Assembly: GCF_021295335.1 (NCBI RefSeq)
Contig: NZ_JAIWOT010000001.1
Coordinates: 2,327,001-2,391,000, forward strand
Direction: 5' to 3'
From: Komagataeibacter sp. FNDCF1
GTDB taxonomy: Bacteria > Pseudomonadota > Alphaproteobacteria > Acetobacterales > Acetobacteraceae
DNA length: 64,000 nt
A program made the translations under genes and the position numbers. The notes below the pieces were generated by a model, which saw only the letters and a program-made list of their open reading frames with translations, did not search any database and was not told the DNA's origin. This document shows, piece after piece, positions 1 through 9,894 of the stretch; the stretch's first letter is position 1; the number at the start of each line of letters is the position of its first letter.

Positions 1-1
1 G

Positions 2-1891
2 CTTGAGGGCATGCCGCTGAATGATATCGCCTATTACAACGGCTATCCCGGCCAGTTCGCCGATACCGAGAATTACCAGAGCGTCTCGCTCGCCCAGGGG
101 TCGGCCGACCTCGATGCCCCGGTGCTCAACGCGGCGGGGGGGCTGATGGACATGACCTTCCGCGACCCGTCGCTGCGCGCGGGGGGATATGCGGATGTCT
201 CTTACGGGTCATACAACACCAACCGGCAGTTCCTGCGGCTGGAAACCGGGCAGATCGGCAATACGGGCCTGCGTGGCTTCGTATCCTACTCCCACGGCTA
301 TACCGATAACTGGCGCGGTCCCGGCCATGACGAGCGCCAGCACATCGACTTCAAGTTCCTGCGCGAATGGGGCGATGGCAACCGGGTCTCGCTGATCGGC
401 ACATGGAACACGATGGTGGCCAGCTACTACCCCACGGTGGACAAGGCGGACTGGCAGGCGCAGGGGCCACATGGCGTGGCCAACAACCTGGCCGCCACCT
501 ACAACCCGAACAATGCCGCTGGCGGCACCGATTACTGGGAACTGTACCGCCAGCCCGAACGCATTGCCTACATGGCCGCCCCCGCGCGCTTCACGCTGGC
601 GCGCGGCCTGCACCTCAAGGTCACGCCCTACGCGCAGTGGAGCTATGGCAACGCCCCCAGCGGCACGACCATGGGGGATGCCGGGCTGTGTGAGGGTTCG
701 GGGGGCTGTGATGCGGATGCGGTCGTACGCGCCAACTGGACCCAGGCCAGCTACCGCTCTGGCTTCAACACCACGCTGGACTGGCAGCTGGGCAACCATG
801 ACCTGGTGTTCGGCTACTGGTACGACTATTCCGATGACAGCGAGCACCAGCCCTTCACCGCCGTGAACGCACAGGGCCATGCAGCGGACATATGGGTGGA
901 CCGGATCAGCCGCACCCTGCTTGAAGCCGATGGCCAGCAGGTGGATGCAGGCAGCTACCACATGATATCCCAGACCAATGCGCTCTATATCGGTGACCGG
1001 ATGCATTTCCTGCGCCGCAGGCTGATGGTTGACGTGGGCTTCAAGGAAGTGATGCTGGACCGCCACGGCACCACCACATCCGCTGGCGTACAGACGGGGG
1101 CGGGTAGCAACAGTGCGACCCCCCTGCCCCGCATCGCGATCCGCTACGCGATCACGCCGCACCACATGGTGTTCTTCAACACCACCACCAATTTCCGTAC
1201 ACCTGACGAGACCGCCCTGTTTGGCGGGGTCACGGCCAGCGGCATCGCGACCCAGCTGAAAAACGAGTATTCCGTGTCGGAAGAACTGGGCTACCGCTAT
1301 AACGGCAACCTGCTGGTCGGCAGCCTGACGCTGTTCAACTACGATTTCACCAACCGCGAGATCCAGACCCAGATCGGCCAGATCGAATCCACCATCAATG
1401 GCGGTGGCCAGACATCACGCGGTGTGGATGTGGAAATCGGGATGAAGCCGTGGCACCACTGGGCGCCCTACGTGTCGGGCGAGTACCTGCACGCCACCAT
1501 CGACAGCGACATCCCCGATGGAAGCGGCCTGCTGGCGACACGGGGCAGGACGGCGGTGGAAAGCCCACGGCTGCAGGCCTCCGCCGGGCTGAGCTATGAT
1601 GACGGGCACTTCTTCGGCATGGCGTCCATCCATTATACCGGACGGCAGTATTCCACCTTCATGAATGATGAACGCATGCCCGACCATACCACCGGCAATC
1701 TGGCCATCGGTTACCGGATGGATGACCATGCCTTTCTCTCGCATCCTGAATTCAGGATGAATTTCAACAATATCACCAACCAGCATTACCTGTCCGGCGT
1801 GGCCACCCCCACGCTTACGGCAGCCGACGGGCCGCAATATTACGTGGGCGGCGGACTGGCGGTGCTGTTCACGGCGGCCACCGGGTTCTGA
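2..1891 (+). CDS. TonB-dependent receptor, 3' part (5' truncated by window edge)
   Basis: Outer-membrane beta-barrel receptor for energised uptake of a ligand that cannot be told from sequence. The frame is open to the window edge, so the true start and the TonB box lie upstream; about 629 residues are visible. The first ~60 residues look like the end of a plug domain. The rest has alternating aromatic strand segments (GSYNTNR, YGNAPSG, FNTTTNFRTPDETALF, ELGYRYNG) and the typical terminal pattern FRMNFNNITNQHYL with later aromatic strands. An ATG at position 11 is internal and not a credible start. Its 3' end overlaps that of the opposite-strand MFS gene by 52 bases, so no separate terminator is possible there. 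Family call is firm; substrate unknown. Confidence 0.88.
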   Translation, partial: LEGMPLNDIAYYNGYPGQFADTENYQSVSLAQGSADLDAPVLNAAGGLMDMTFRDPSLRAGGYADVSYGSYNTNRQFLRLETGQIGNTGLRGFVSYSHGYTDNWRGPGHDERQHIDFKFLREWGDGNRVSLIGTWNTMVASYYPTVDKADWQAQGPHGVANNLAATYNPNNAAGGTDYWELYRQPERIAYMAAPARFTLARGLHLKVTPYAQWSYGNAPSGTTMGDAGLCEGSGGCDADAVVRANWTQASYRSGFNTTLDWQLGNHDLVFGYWYDYSDDSEHQPFTAVNAQGHAADIWVDRISRTLLEADGQQVDAGSYHMISQTNALYIGDRMHFLRRRLMVDVGFKEVMLDRHGTTTSAGVQTGAGSNSATPLPRIAIRYAITPHHMVFFNTTTNFRTPDETALFGGVTASGIATQLKNEYSVSEELGYRYNGNLLVGSLTLFNYDFTNREIQTQIGQIESTINGGGQTSRGVDVEIGMKPWHHWAPYVSGEYLHATIDSDIPDGSGLLATRGRTAVESPRLQASAGLSYDDGHFFGMASIHYTGRQYSTFMNDERMPDHTTGNLAIGYRMDDHAFLSHPEFRMNFNNITNQHYLSGVATPTLTAADGPQYYVGGGLAVLFTAATGF

Positions 1892-3219
1892 CTGGCGCAG
1901 TCGCGCAGCACGACCCCGCCCGCCAGCAGGTACAGAAGCGCGGGTACCAGCAGGAATCCCATATGGATGCCCGCCTGCGCCTGCGCGGACTGCACACCGC
2001 CCCCACTGACAAGGCCGAATGCCGCAAGCACCCCGGCCAGCAGGCTGCCCCCAATATCGAACGCCATCTTGGATGCGGTGGAATTGAGCGCCCAGGCCAG
2101 GCCGACCGTACGCACGTCCCCCTCCATGCCGTCGCGGTCGAGGCAATGGGCCAGCAGCGTGAAGCAGGCGGGATTGCATAGTCCCACACACACGCCAAAC
2201 AGCGCCAGCAGGCCGCCCGTCACCTCCAGCCGCACGGGCAGGCCATAGGCCACCAGCAGGACCACCCCCGCCGCCATGGTGCCCCCGCGCATGACACGCC
2301 CCGGCCCCAGCCGCATCGCCAGCGGCAGCGACAGGCAGCAGCCCGCCAGCACCATGAAACTGATCATGCCCAGCAGCCAGCCCGCCACATAATCCTTTTC
2401 ACCCAGCACATAGCGCACGTCATAGACCAGCGCGCCAAACAGGAAGGTGCTGCCCAGCATGGTCAGCAGCATGGCCCCGGTCAGCCGCCGCCAGTCGCGG
2501 TTGGCCAGAAGGACCGTGACAAGGGTGCGCACGGGCGCGCGGAGCCGGGCAGCGTCGTGACCGGTTGACACGCGTTCATGGCAGAAACGGGCGGGCAGCC
2601 ACAGAAGGCCACCCGTCACGCACGCCACCCCCACCATGAATACGGCGAAGCCCGCCCGCCGGTCGCCATGGCCCAGCCAGTCCACGGCGGGCAGGGTCAT
2701 GACACTGATGGCAAAGCCGCCCAGCGTGGCCCCGACCATGCGGCTGGTCGCCAGGCGCAGGCGCATGCCGGGTGCCGCGGTGATCAGGCTGGTCATGACA
2801 CCATAGGCGGTATTGACCACGCCATAGGCCACGCACAGCCCCATGTAGCCCACGCCGGCACACACGCCACGCGCCACCATGGACCACCCGCGCGGCAACG
2901 GCACGAAGGTCAGCACAACCAGCACCATGAACGGCACGATCCCCGCGCGCAGCAGCGGCAGCGCCTGCCGGCCCGCCGGCCTGCGGTCGATCCACAGGCC
3001 CACCGCCGGATCGGTCACCAGACTGGCCGCGCGCGCGGCCATGAGCATGAACCCCACCATCCGCGGGGGAAACAGGCAGATCTCGGTATAGAAATACGCA
3101 AGGTAGCTGAGCATCAGCCCCCAGATGATGTTGAACCCCATGTCACCCGCGCCAAATGCCACGATCTCCCGCATCCCGATCCGGGATGGGGCGGGCACCG
3201 GCGGGGGCGGGCGCATCAT
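1840..3219 (-). CDS. MFS transporter, GPH (glycoside-cation symporter) type
   Basis: Inner-membrane carrier of about 459 residues with roughly twelve hydrophobic segments. The N-terminal region ([20 protein letters not shown], then a loop with [10 protein letters not shown]) is the signature arrangement of the MFS_2/GPH group, which usually moves sugars or other small polar solutes with a cation. The chosen ATG at 3219 overlaps the panB stop in an ATGA arrangement, so translation is probably coupled to panB; a second ATG at 3174 (MREIVAFG) is an alternative. The 3' end runs 52 bases into the receptor gene on the other strand. A role in moving a panB-related metabolite is possible but is only inferred from coupling. 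Confidence 0.82.
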   Translation of the reverse strand: MMRPPPPVPAPSRIGMREIVAFGAGDMGFNIIWGLMLSYLAYFYTEICLFPPRMVGFMLMAARAASLVTDPAVGLWIDRRPAGRQALPLLRAGIVPFMVLVVLTFVPLPRGWSMVARGVCAGVGYMGLCVAYGVVNTAYGVMTSLITAAPGMRLRLATSRMVGATLGGFAISVMTLPAVDWLGHGDRRAGFAVFMVGVACVTGGLLWLPARFCHERVSTGHDAARLRAPVRTLVTVLLANRDWRRLTGAMLLTMLGSTFLFGALVYDVRYVLGEKDYVAGWLLGMISFMVLAGCCLSLPLAMRLGPGRVMRGGTMAAGVVLLVAYGLPVRLEVTGGLLALFGVCVGLCNPACFTLLAHCLDRDGMEGDVRTVGLAWALNSTASKMAFDIGGSLLAGVLAAFGLVSGGGVQSAQAQAGIHMGFLLVPALLYLLAGGVVLRDCASQNPVAAVNSTASPPPT

Positions 3220-4046
3220 CCCGGCATGACCTGGCGGCGGGCGCCAAAGCATTCTTCGGGCCCCGGGAAGTCACGGTTGCGCACATCCCGCGCATAGCGG
3301 GCCACCGCATCATCAACCAGGCCGCCCATGTCGGCATAGCGGCGGACAAAGCGCGGGGTCGCGGTGCCGAACATGCCCAGCATGTCATCCACCACCAGCA
3401 CCTGCCCGTCACATGCGGGGGAAGCGCCAATGCCGATGACGGGCACCGGCACGCTGGTCGCGATCTCACGCGATACGGGTTCCACCGTGCCCTCCAGCAC
3501 CACGGCAAAGGCGCCCGCGGCGGCAATGGCGTGGGCATCCGTATGGACCTTGCGCGCCTGGTCGGCATCACGCCCCTGCGTGCGGAAGCCCCCGGCGGTG
3601 TTGACCGCCTGCGGCATGAGACCGACATGCCCGCAGACGGGAATGCCACGCTGGACAAGGAAGCGGACGGTTTCCGCCATTTCGACCCCGCCTTCCAGCT
3701 TGACCGCGCCGCAGCCGGTTTCCGCCATGATACGGGCGGCATTGCGGAACGCGCGGGCGGGCGATTCCTGATAGGAACCAAAGGGCATGTCCACCACCAC
3801 CAGCGCCTGACGCGACGCCCGGACCACTGCCGCGCCATGGGCGATCATCATGTCCATGCCGACACCCAGCGTATCGGGCATGCCATACACCACCATGCCC
3901 AGCGAATCCCCGACCAGCATCACGTCCACATGCGTGTCGAGCCTGCGGGCCATGGGGGCGGTATAGGCCGTCAGCCACACACCCGGCACCCCTGCCTTGC
4001 TGACATCGCGTATGGTCCGGCGACGGGGCTGTTCCACATTGCCCAT
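3216..4046 (-). CDS. panB: 3-methyl-2-oxobutanoate hydroxymethyltransferase
   Basis: Cytosolic enzyme that adds a hydroxymethyl group from methylene-tetrahydrofolate to 2-oxoisovalerate, giving ketopantoate, the first committed step of pantothenate (and CoA) synthesis. 276 residues, normal for the family. Visible motifs: [13 protein letters not shown] (metal-binding VGDS Asp), [25 protein letters not shown] and [17 protein letters not shown]. The frame stays open far upstream, but ATG 4046 has an AGGGGAA ribosome site about 8-10 bases before it and gives the usual N-terminus (TIRDV.KAG). An ATG at 4064 is less likely. Followed by an MFS gene with ATGA overlap. Divergent from the next gene, with 108 bases between. 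Confidence 0.95.
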   Translation of the reverse strand: MGNVEQPRRRTIRDVSKAGVPGVWLTAYTAPMARRLDTHVDVMLVGDSLGMVVYGMPDTLGVGMDMMIAHGAAVVRASRQALVVVDMPFGSYQESPARAFRNAARIMAETGCGAVKLEGGVEMAETVRFLVQRGIPVCGHVGLMPQAVNTAGGFRTQGRDADQARKVHTDAHAIAAAGAFAVVLEGTVEPVSREIATSVPVPVIGIGASPACDGQVLVVDDMLGMFGTATPRFVRRYADMGGLVDDAVARYARDVRNRDFPGPEECFGARRQVMPG

Positions 4047-4154
4047 GCTTGCTATTCCCCTGACATGTCCATCTGGTACAGATGATATCTGGCATATTGC
4101 AGCACATGCGTGTTTGCAAATCCGCCGCCGCAGGGATGATCGAGGACAGAACGC

Positions 4155-5078
4155 ATGGGACTGGGCCGGACCGACATATGGCAGACGGGCATCATAAACC
4201 GCCCGCTGCCCGATGTGCTGCGCGCCGGTGGGCTGAAGGGAATGCCGGTTACGTGGCTGCCCGACCCCGGCCCCTTCCGCTTCATTGCCGACCCGTTCGG
4301 CATCTGGCACGAGGACAGGCTGTACCTGTTTGCCGAGGCCTATGACTACCGGGTCAGGGTCGGGCGGATCGATGTATTCATCCTTGACCGCGCCCTGCGC
4401 CTGCTGGCGCATGCCCCCGTGCTGGTGGAACCGTGGCACCTGTCCTATCCCGTCATCCTGCGTGAACGCGACGGCTCGTTCCTCATGATGCCGGAATCGG
4501 GCGGTAGCGGCAGGCAGCGCCTGTACCGCGCAACGGATTTCCCCTATCAGTGGAAAGAAGTGGAAGGCTGTGCCTTTCCCGGCGCCATGATCGATGCCTC
4601 CCCCCTGTTCCATGATGGCCGGTGGTGGCTGTTCCATACCCCATGGCACGAATGCGAGCAGCCCCGCGTCGATACCCTGCATGTGGCCTGGGCCGACCGG
4701 CTGACCGGGCCATGGCACCCGCATCCCGCCAACCCCGTGCGCCGCGACATTCATGCCGCGCGCCCCGGCGGCACGCCGGTGGTGATGGAAGATGGCACCA
4801 TCATCCTGCCCACACAGGACTGCGCGCGGACCTATGGCGGCGCCATAACACCGCTGGCCATCACCACCCTGACCACGCGGGAATTCGCCGCCCACCCGCT
4901 GCCCGCACTGCACGCGCCCGCCACGTGGCGCCCCGCGACCGACGGACTGCATACCCTGTCCGCCGCGGGACCCGTGACGCTGGTGGACGCGAAGCATACC
5001 AGCCGTTCGGTCATACGCCGGGCGGGGGTGGATATTGGCCGGATCACACGTGAACTTATCCACGCCGTGACGCGTTAG
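4155..5078 (+). CDS. GINT1-N-like five-bladed beta-propeller protein (putative glycosyltransferase-associated)
   Basis: 307 residues, no signal peptide. The order [20 protein letters not shown]...YLFAEAYDY...G.I, then [39 protein letters not shown] and DC.RTYG.AI is the repeat pattern of the glucosamine inositolphosphorylceramide transferase N-terminal domain, which has a GH43/GH32-like propeller fold. In bacteria such proteins are usually stand-alone and often mis-annotated as formyl transferase. Acetic acid bacteria make sphingolipids, so a link to glycolipid or envelope polysaccharide modification is plausible but not shown by neighbours: it is divergent from panB and followed by an unknown gene. 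Start ATG 4155 has GAGGACAGAACGC upstream. Confidence 0.7.
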   Translation: MGLGRTDIWQTGIINRPLPDVLRAGGLKGMPVTWLPDPGPFRFIADPFGIWHEDRLYLFAEAYDYRVRVGRIDVFILDRALRLLAHAPVLVEPWHLSYPVILRERDGSFLMMPESGGSGRQRLYRATDFPYQWKEVEGCAFPGAMIDASPLFHDGRWWLFHTPWHECEQPRVDTLHVAWADRLTGPWHPHPANPVRRDIHAARPGGTPVVMEDGTIILPTQDCARTYGGAITPLAITTLTTREFAAHPLPALHAPATWRPATDGLHTLSAAGPVTLVDAKHTSRSVIRRAGVDIGRITRELIHAVTR

Positions 5079-5379
5079 GACCAGGCGTCAGGACAGGCTT
5101 GAGTAAAGACGCATCCGGTGACGGGCGTAAAATTCTGTCGTGGATTTAATGTGATATTAATTAGCAATATCATATAACCTGCCTATGATATACATCAATA
5201 CGGCAGATATATACACCTTGCCCACTGCTCCATCCCGATAACCGGGTCCATGCCGTATCCCGTGTACCAAGGTCGCTGGAAAGCCATGGCACATGGGTCC
5301 GTCGCGTACGGGTGCCACCCGCACGTGCGAGCCTGCCACCCCAACTCCTTCCAGCCACAGATACTTCAAGGACTGCCTG
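5079..5379. other. Intergenic region with AT-rich inverted repeat
   Basis: No gene is supported here. An AT-rich patch around 5140-5215 contains the inverted repeat TGATATT (5152-5158) / AATATCA (5166-5172) with a seven-base spacer, plausible as an operator or promoter element for the following gene. The rest is ordinary GC-rich sequence. Confidence 0.4.
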
Positions 5380-6375
5380 ATGCGTGAACTCCGTACCGCC
5401 CCGGCTGCCTGGCATCTGCAGCATTCGCGCCCTGAAAGCCTGGTCAGCTATTTTGATCCGTGGCAGCCGGTCGCGCGCCAGCTTGACATGCTTGTCCACC
5501 GCTTCGGCATCGTCAAGGCGCTGTGCGACGCGCAGAAGGACAGCCCTGCCGTGGAAAGTGCCGAACTGGCACAACTCCGCGACTCACTTGCGTTCCATCT
5601 GCTCAAGGCATGTGTGTGGTGGCAGGTCGATTTCTCTCCCCATGCCGTGACCGGGATGCAGGCGACCAGTTTCATGCAGCATGTCCGCCGTCATACCGAC
5701 AGGATGATGGATGACGAGACGCTGCTTGATGTCATGACATGGCAGCATTACATGCACCGCGCCGATAGCGGCCATATCATGGTGACCGGCGCGGACCCGC
5801 TATGCCGGGGCAACACCACCATCATGTACGGCATCGATGGCCATCGGGGCTTCCGCTTCGCCATGCGGCGCGCGGGGCAGCCGCTGGCGTGGAATGACAT
5901 CACCCATACGGATTTCATCGCCGCCTGCCTGAACGCGCGTGCGCTGCACTGCCTGATCGAGACGGAATGCGCGGCCATCGGTGAATGGGATCTGGCGCGG
6001 GAGGAACATATCCAGGCTTCACGCCATCACACCCAGTATTTCCGTAATGCAAACCAGGCCAGTGCGGTGGAAGGCTACGCCACGGCGCTGGAGCAGCTGA
6101 GCCGCTGCCAGTCGCGCTTCGGCCGGTTCGAGTTCGAGAACATCGTGAACATGATGGCGTTCTCGGTAGTGCTGGCCGCCCGTGAACAGGATGCCAGCAT
6201 TGCCGACCTGCTGCGCCATGCCGCCACGCGTCCGGTCAGTTCCCGCGTGGCGGGCGGCCTGAAGAAACGGGCGCGGGCCCATGTGGCAACCGGCACCGAC
6301 CCCCTGCGCCGCGCGGAACTTGAAACCCTGCTGGACCAGGTTGAAACCGGCTTCGCCCTTTCGGGTAGGAACTGA
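5380..6375 (+). CDS. Hypothetical protein of unknown family
   Basis: 331 residues, soluble, largely alpha-helical in appearance, without signal peptide, membrane segment or motif that I recognise. It has several conserved-looking aromatic/His patches (CVWWQVDF, MTWQHYMHR, EEHIQASRHHTQYF) and a basic C-terminus (GGLKKRARAHVATG). Start ATG 5380 is preceded by CAAGGA at 5367-5372; an upstream in-frame start at 5293 is unlikely. It lies 90 bases before the tandem AAA+ gene on the same strand, so the two may be co-transcribed, but a functional link is only guilt by adjacency. Confidence 0.7.
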   Translation: MRELRTAPAAWHLQHSRPESLVSYFDPWQPVARQLDMLVHRFGIVKALCDAQKDSPAVESAELAQLRDSLAFHLLKACVWWQVDFSPHAVTGMQATSFMQHVRRHTDRMMDDETLLDVMTWQHYMHRADSGHIMVTGADPLCRGNTTIMYGIDGHRGFRFAMRRAGQPLAWNDITHTDFIAACLNARALHCLIETECAAIGEWDLAREEHIQASRHHTQYFRNANQASAVEGYATALEQLSRCQSRFGRFEFENIVNMMAFSVVLAAREQDASIADLLRHAATRPVSSRVAGGLKKRARAHVATGTDPLRRAELETLLDQVETGFALSGRN

Positions 6376-6465
6376 AGGCGGGGCGGGAAAACATATTCCT
6401 GCCCCCCACGCGACATCCGCGCCTGCAATCCCTATATTGCACAGGAGTAGCAGGAGACCCGATAC

Positions 6466-8556
6466 ATGGCGTTAGCCAAAAGCAGAAGACCGGCACCCCG
6501 CCGCAGGACGGCACCGCCCCGTTCCCCCCGCGTGCGGGGCGAGACGCGCCGCCTGCTGGAAATGCTGTGTACCCTGCATGGTTCGATCCACCGTGGATCG
6601 CGCGATGCGGGCGCGCTTGTGCGCTGTGTCGTGCAGGCGCAGCCCGATCTGGGACTGCCCGACAAGGATCTGCCCGCCAGCCCCCGCCATGATGGCGAGA
6701 ACCCGCCAACCGCCACGGAATGGAAGCGGCTGGGCCACGCGCTGGAGGAAGTGCGCCTGCAGCACGCGGGTGACCGGGGTTACGTGGATACATGGCTGGA
6801 GGAACTGACCCGGGCCACCGGGCTGGGTCGGGTAGCAAGCGAGATACTGGGGCTTGCCATGTGCTACCGGCTGAACGGGCATTTCGAACAACTTTGGGAT
6901 GACCTGTGCGAAAACCGTTCCCGCGGGCCGTTCCTGTGCGAGGACATTCCGCTGCTCCACCTGCTTTTGGCGCAGGAGGAGGATGCAATCGCCGCCGCAC
7001 TGGCCCCCGAGGGACAGCTGCGCATGAGCGGCCTCATGACCGTGGACGAGGACGGCGACATTACCCTGCTGCCCCGGCTCATGGCGCTCATGAACCGGCG
7101 CGCGAACGTGGTGGGGGATATCCGCTCCCTGCTGCTGGGCCAGCCGCGCACGGCAACACTGCCGTGGGATGCCTTTGCCCATCTGGGCCAGCAGGCCGAG
7201 ATCGCGGCAAAACTGGTCAAGGCCGCCATCGCCCAGCATACGACAGGCATCAATATCCTGCTTTACGGGCCGCCGGGCACCGGCAAGACCGAATTCGCGG
7301 CAACCCTGGCCGATCATATCGGTGCCACCCTCTACCCGGTGGGGGAGGCTGACAGCGCGGGTGATGAACCTTCGCGCCATGAACGCCTGGCCGACCTGCG
7401 GTGCAGCACCCGGCTGCTGCGCAATACCGATTCCATCCTGCTGTTCGATGAGGCGGAGGACCTGTTCACCGCCAGCCTGTTCGACCCGCCGCAGTCCTAC
7501 AGCCGCGTGTTCTTCCACCGCCTGCTGGAGCAGGGGGGCACGCCGGTCATCTGGACGGCAAACGACCTGGACACGCTCGGTCCCGCCATCGCGCGGCGCA
7601 TGGCGCTGTGCATCGAGGTCCGCCAGCCCGGCATCGGCGTGCGCACCCGCCTGTGGCAGGACATGGCACGCGAGGAGAAAGTGGCCCTGGCACCCGCTGA
7701 TGCGGCGGATCTTGCCCGCGCCATTCCCGCAGCCCCCGCCATCTTCCGCAACGCGCTGCGTTCCACCCGTCTGGCAGGCGGGGATTCGGCCATGGCCAGC
7801 ATGATCGCGACCGGCATTGCCCGTGCTGCCGCAGGCGGGCAGATGCCCATGCCATCGCAGCCCGACGTGACGGATTACGATGCGGCACTGATCAACGCGG
7901 ATTGTGACCTCAATGCCCTGACCGCACGCCTGGCCCGCCCCGGCGCGCCACGCGCGGTGTCGCTGCTGCTGTCCGGGCCGCCGGGTTCGGGCAAGAGTGC
8001 CTATGCCCGCCATCTGGCGGCAAGGATGGACATGCCGGTGCTGCAGAAGCGTGCCTCCGACCTGCTGGACAAGTATGTAGGCCAGAGCGAGCAGCAGATT
8101 GCCGCAGCCTTTGCCGAAGCGTGCGACAGTGGCGCCTTTCTGGTGATCGACGAGGCCGACAGCCTGCTGGGTGACCGCCGGGCGGCTGAACGGTCATGGG
8201 AGATCAGCCAGGTCAACGAAATGCTGACATGGATGGAACAGCACCCGCTGCCCTTTGCCTGCACCACCAATCTTGTGGAAAAGCTGGACCCCGCCAGCAT
8301 GCGGCGCTTCCTGTTCCGCGCCCGGTTCGGCTACCTGACCGAACAGCAGGCGGTACATGCGTTCCAAAGCTTCTTTGGCAAGGCGCCGCCGACCGCGCTG
8401 CGCCATGTGCGGACACTGGTGCCATCGGATTTCGCTCTGGTGCTGCGCCGCGCGCGCCTGCTGGATGAAGACCCCACGCCGGATGACCTGCTGGAACGCC
8501 TGCGGGCGGAAACGGCGGGACGGGATGGCAGCCGACGGATCGGCTTTCTGTCCTGA
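6466..8556 (+). CDS. Tandem AAA+ ATPase (SpoVK/Ycf46/Vps4-like)
   Basis: 696-residue cytosolic ATPase with a basic N-terminus, a helical region to about residue 240, then two AAA+ modules. Module 1: Walker A GPPGTGKT at residues 268-275, Walker B ILLFDEAEDLF. Module 2: Walker A GPPGSGKS at 504-511, then the pore-loop-like region SDLLDKYVGQSEQQI, Walker B FLVIDEADSLL, sensor CTTNL and RRFLFRARF. The family includes remodelling ATPases whose substrates are mostly unknown. A CAGGAG ribosome site sits just before the ATG. Ends in the first copy of the paired-hairpin element. Confidence 0.85.
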   Translation: MALAKSRRPAPRRRTAPPRSPRVRGETRRLLEMLCTLHGSIHRGSRDAGALVRCVVQAQPDLGLPDKDLPASPRHDGENPPTATEWKRLGHALEEVRLQHAGDRGYVDTWLEELTRATGLGRVASEILGLAMCYRLNGHFEQLWDDLCENRSRGPFLCEDIPLLHLLLAQEEDAIAAALAPEGQLRMSGLMTVDEDGDITLLPRLMALMNRRANVVGDIRSLLLGQPRTATLPWDAFAHLGQQAEIAAKLVKAAIAQHTTGINILLYGPPGTGKTEFAATLADHIGATLYPVGEADSAGDEPSRHERLADLRCSTRLLRNTDSILLFDEAEDLFTASLFDPPQSYSRVFFHRLLEQGGTPVIWTANDLDTLGPAIARRMALCIEVRQPGIGVRTRLWQDMAREEKVALAPADAADLARAIPAAPAIFRNALRSTRLAGGDSAMASMIATGIARAAAGGQMPMPSQPDVTDYDAALINADCDLNALTARLARPGAPRAVSLLLSGPPGSGKSAYARHLAARMDMPVLQKRASDLLDKYVGQSEQQIAAAFAEACDSGAFLVIDEADSLLGDRRAAERSWEISQVNEMLTWMEQHPLPFACTTNLVEKLDPASMRRFLFRARFGYLTEQQAVHAFQSFFGKAPPTALRHVRTLVPSDFALVLRRARLLDEDPTPDDLLERLRAETAGRDGSRRIGFLS

Positions 8557-8578
8557 TCCGTCAGGATGTGGAACGTAG

Positions 8579-8656
8579 AAAAGTTTTTGGTGAAGGTTTT
8601 TTCAAAAAGCTTCAGGGAACGTCGCTTTTTTGAAAAAAGGCGGCGCCCGAAAACTT
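8579..8656 (+). repeat. Paired-hairpin element, copy 1 (bidirectional terminator)
   Basis: About 76 bases with two inverted repeats, GGTTTTTTCAAAAAGC and GTCGCTTTTTTGAAAAAAGGCGGC, bounded by AAGTTTTTGG and CCCGAAAACTT. The same sequence recurs inverted at 20511-20594, 30989-31034 and 51161-51234. It lies between the convergent AAA+ and acid phosphatase genes, and T-runs inside the hairpins fit intrinsic termination on both strands. Confidence 0.85.
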
Positions 8657-8670
8657 CTATTATTGACGCA

Positions 8671-9510
8671 TTACTGCGGTGGATGGGCGGCGGCATCCGC
8701 CTCCACCGCGCATTCGGCGGCGGGGGGTGCCGCCATGGTGGTGCGCAGGGCCGTCACCTCGGCACGGGCTGCATCCATTTCCTGACGGAAGCCATCATCC
8801 TGCTCCATGGCGGAATACAGTACGCCACCATTGAGCCACCCTGCCGTGACATCACTCTGCCACTGCACGCCGCATACGACACGACTTTCACCAAACACAC
8901 GTGCGCGCTGCATGATCCATGCGGTGCGTTCAGGCAGGATATCGGACAGGATCAGCCCCGCCACCCAGCCCTGCGTGGCATGGAGCGAGGGGTAGGATGG
9001 ATCCTGCCGCAGGCTGGCACGCAGGGGAATGCATAGTGGCAGTTCGGCTTCGGTAAACGGGCGTGGGCGATTCCACAGCATCTTCTGCGCGTGCACGGCC
9101 GGGTCAAGACGGTGTTCGATGCGCGCGAACAGGCCCACCAGTTCCGGCAGGTGTTCGGGCGGCAGGGTAAAGCCCACCGCGCAGGAAAAAGCCGAGACCA
9201 TATGGGCAGGTGTGTCGCGGTTGTCAGCCTGCGCCAGCTTCCAGCGCGGCGTGTCCTCCAGCGCACGGGTCGCGGCATAGATGGAGGCATCGGCCGCGCG
9301 CTGCGCCGTATCCGGCCCCGGCGGCGGAGGCAGGAAAACCTGGCCATCAGGCAGCGGGGGGCCAGCCGGCTCCGCAGGGGTGGCCGCGCGCTGCACGGCC
9401 GCTTTCGTGCCATGATGATGGGGGTGCGCCCATGCGGGTGCGGCCAGCAGCAGGGCCGTCAGGGCACAGGCGGCAGGCATGCCGGTGGACGCACGACGGT
9501 CAGGGCGCAT
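8671..9510 (-). CDS. Class A acid phosphatase (PAP2) homologue lacking the nucleophilic histidine
   Basis: 279 residues, signal peptide with cleavage near AWA-HP, so periplasmic. The three PAP2/class A non-specific acid phosphatase motifs are in order: K143-x6-R150-P151 (KMLWNRPRP), PSLH at 174-177 (usual PSGH), and SRVVCGVQWQSD at 209-220. In the last motif the family has His (SRx5HxxxD) as the phosphorylated nucleophile; here codon CAG gives Gln216. Fold is probably intact but canonical phosphatase chemistry should be lost or altered. The C-terminal ~20 residues are low complexity. Convergent with the AAA+ gene. The family call is firm; activity is doubtful. Confidence 0.85.
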   Translation of the reverse strand: MRPDRRASTGMPAACALTALLLAAPAWAHPHHHGTKAAVQRAATPAEPAGPPLPDGQVFLPPPPGPDTAQRAADASIYAATRALEDTPRWKLAQADNRDTPAHMVSAFSCAVGFTLPPEHLPELVGLFARIEHRLDPAVHAQKMLWNRPRPFTEAELPLCIPLRASLRQDPSYPSLHATQGWVAGLILSDILPERTAWIMQRARVFGESRVVCGVQWQSDVTAGWLNGGVLYSAMEQDDGFRQEMDAARAEVTALRTTMAAPPAAECAVEADAAAHPPQ

Positions 9511-9667
9511 TCTTTTCCTGTCAGTTCACCGGTTGCCATGACCGCTACGGTCTGAAGCATGCGCATAGCATGCACAGCGGGCAGGGCAAGTCCTGACACG
9601 AAAGTCGTGGCTTCTGCCATGCCGGATTTTATGGCATGCTGCCCCGAAATTCCGGAGGCACGCCGCA

Positions 9668-9877
9668 ATGAACCGCAGAAACCCGATATGGCCCGTTACG
9701 GTCAGCCCCGTGCGCATCGGCCTGTGCGTGGTCGGGCTGACGCTGGTGGTGGTCCAGTTCATTTATGGGCTGAACATAACGCCCGACTACATGCCGGGAC
9801 AGGTCATGTTCCATATCGCCATGCTCGCCCTTGGGGCAATCGTGTTCGTGGCGGGCATGTGGGGGCCATCGCTCTAG
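9668..9877 (+). CDS. Small two-segment membrane protein
   Basis: 69 residues with two hydrophobic helices (VRIGLCVVGLTLVVVQFIYG and MFHIAMLALGAIVFVAGMWG) joined by a short loop with DYMPGQ. No known family recognised. ATG 9668 is preceded by CCGGAGG at 9650-9656, a rather long spacing. Divergent from the acid phosphatase gene and followed convergently by the small acidic-tailed protein on the other strand. Confidence 0.65.
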   Translation: MNRRNPIWPVTVSPVRIGLCVVGLTLVVVQFIYGLNITPDYMPGQVMFHIAMLALGAIVFVAGMWGPSL

Positions 9878-9894
9878 GGCCGGCCTGGTCCCGC

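Noticed and set aside
4047-5063. Extension of the panB frame to a 615-residue protein
   Set aside because: The added residues are low-complexity shadow of the opposite-strand GINT1-like gene; panB has a normal start and ribosome site at 4046.
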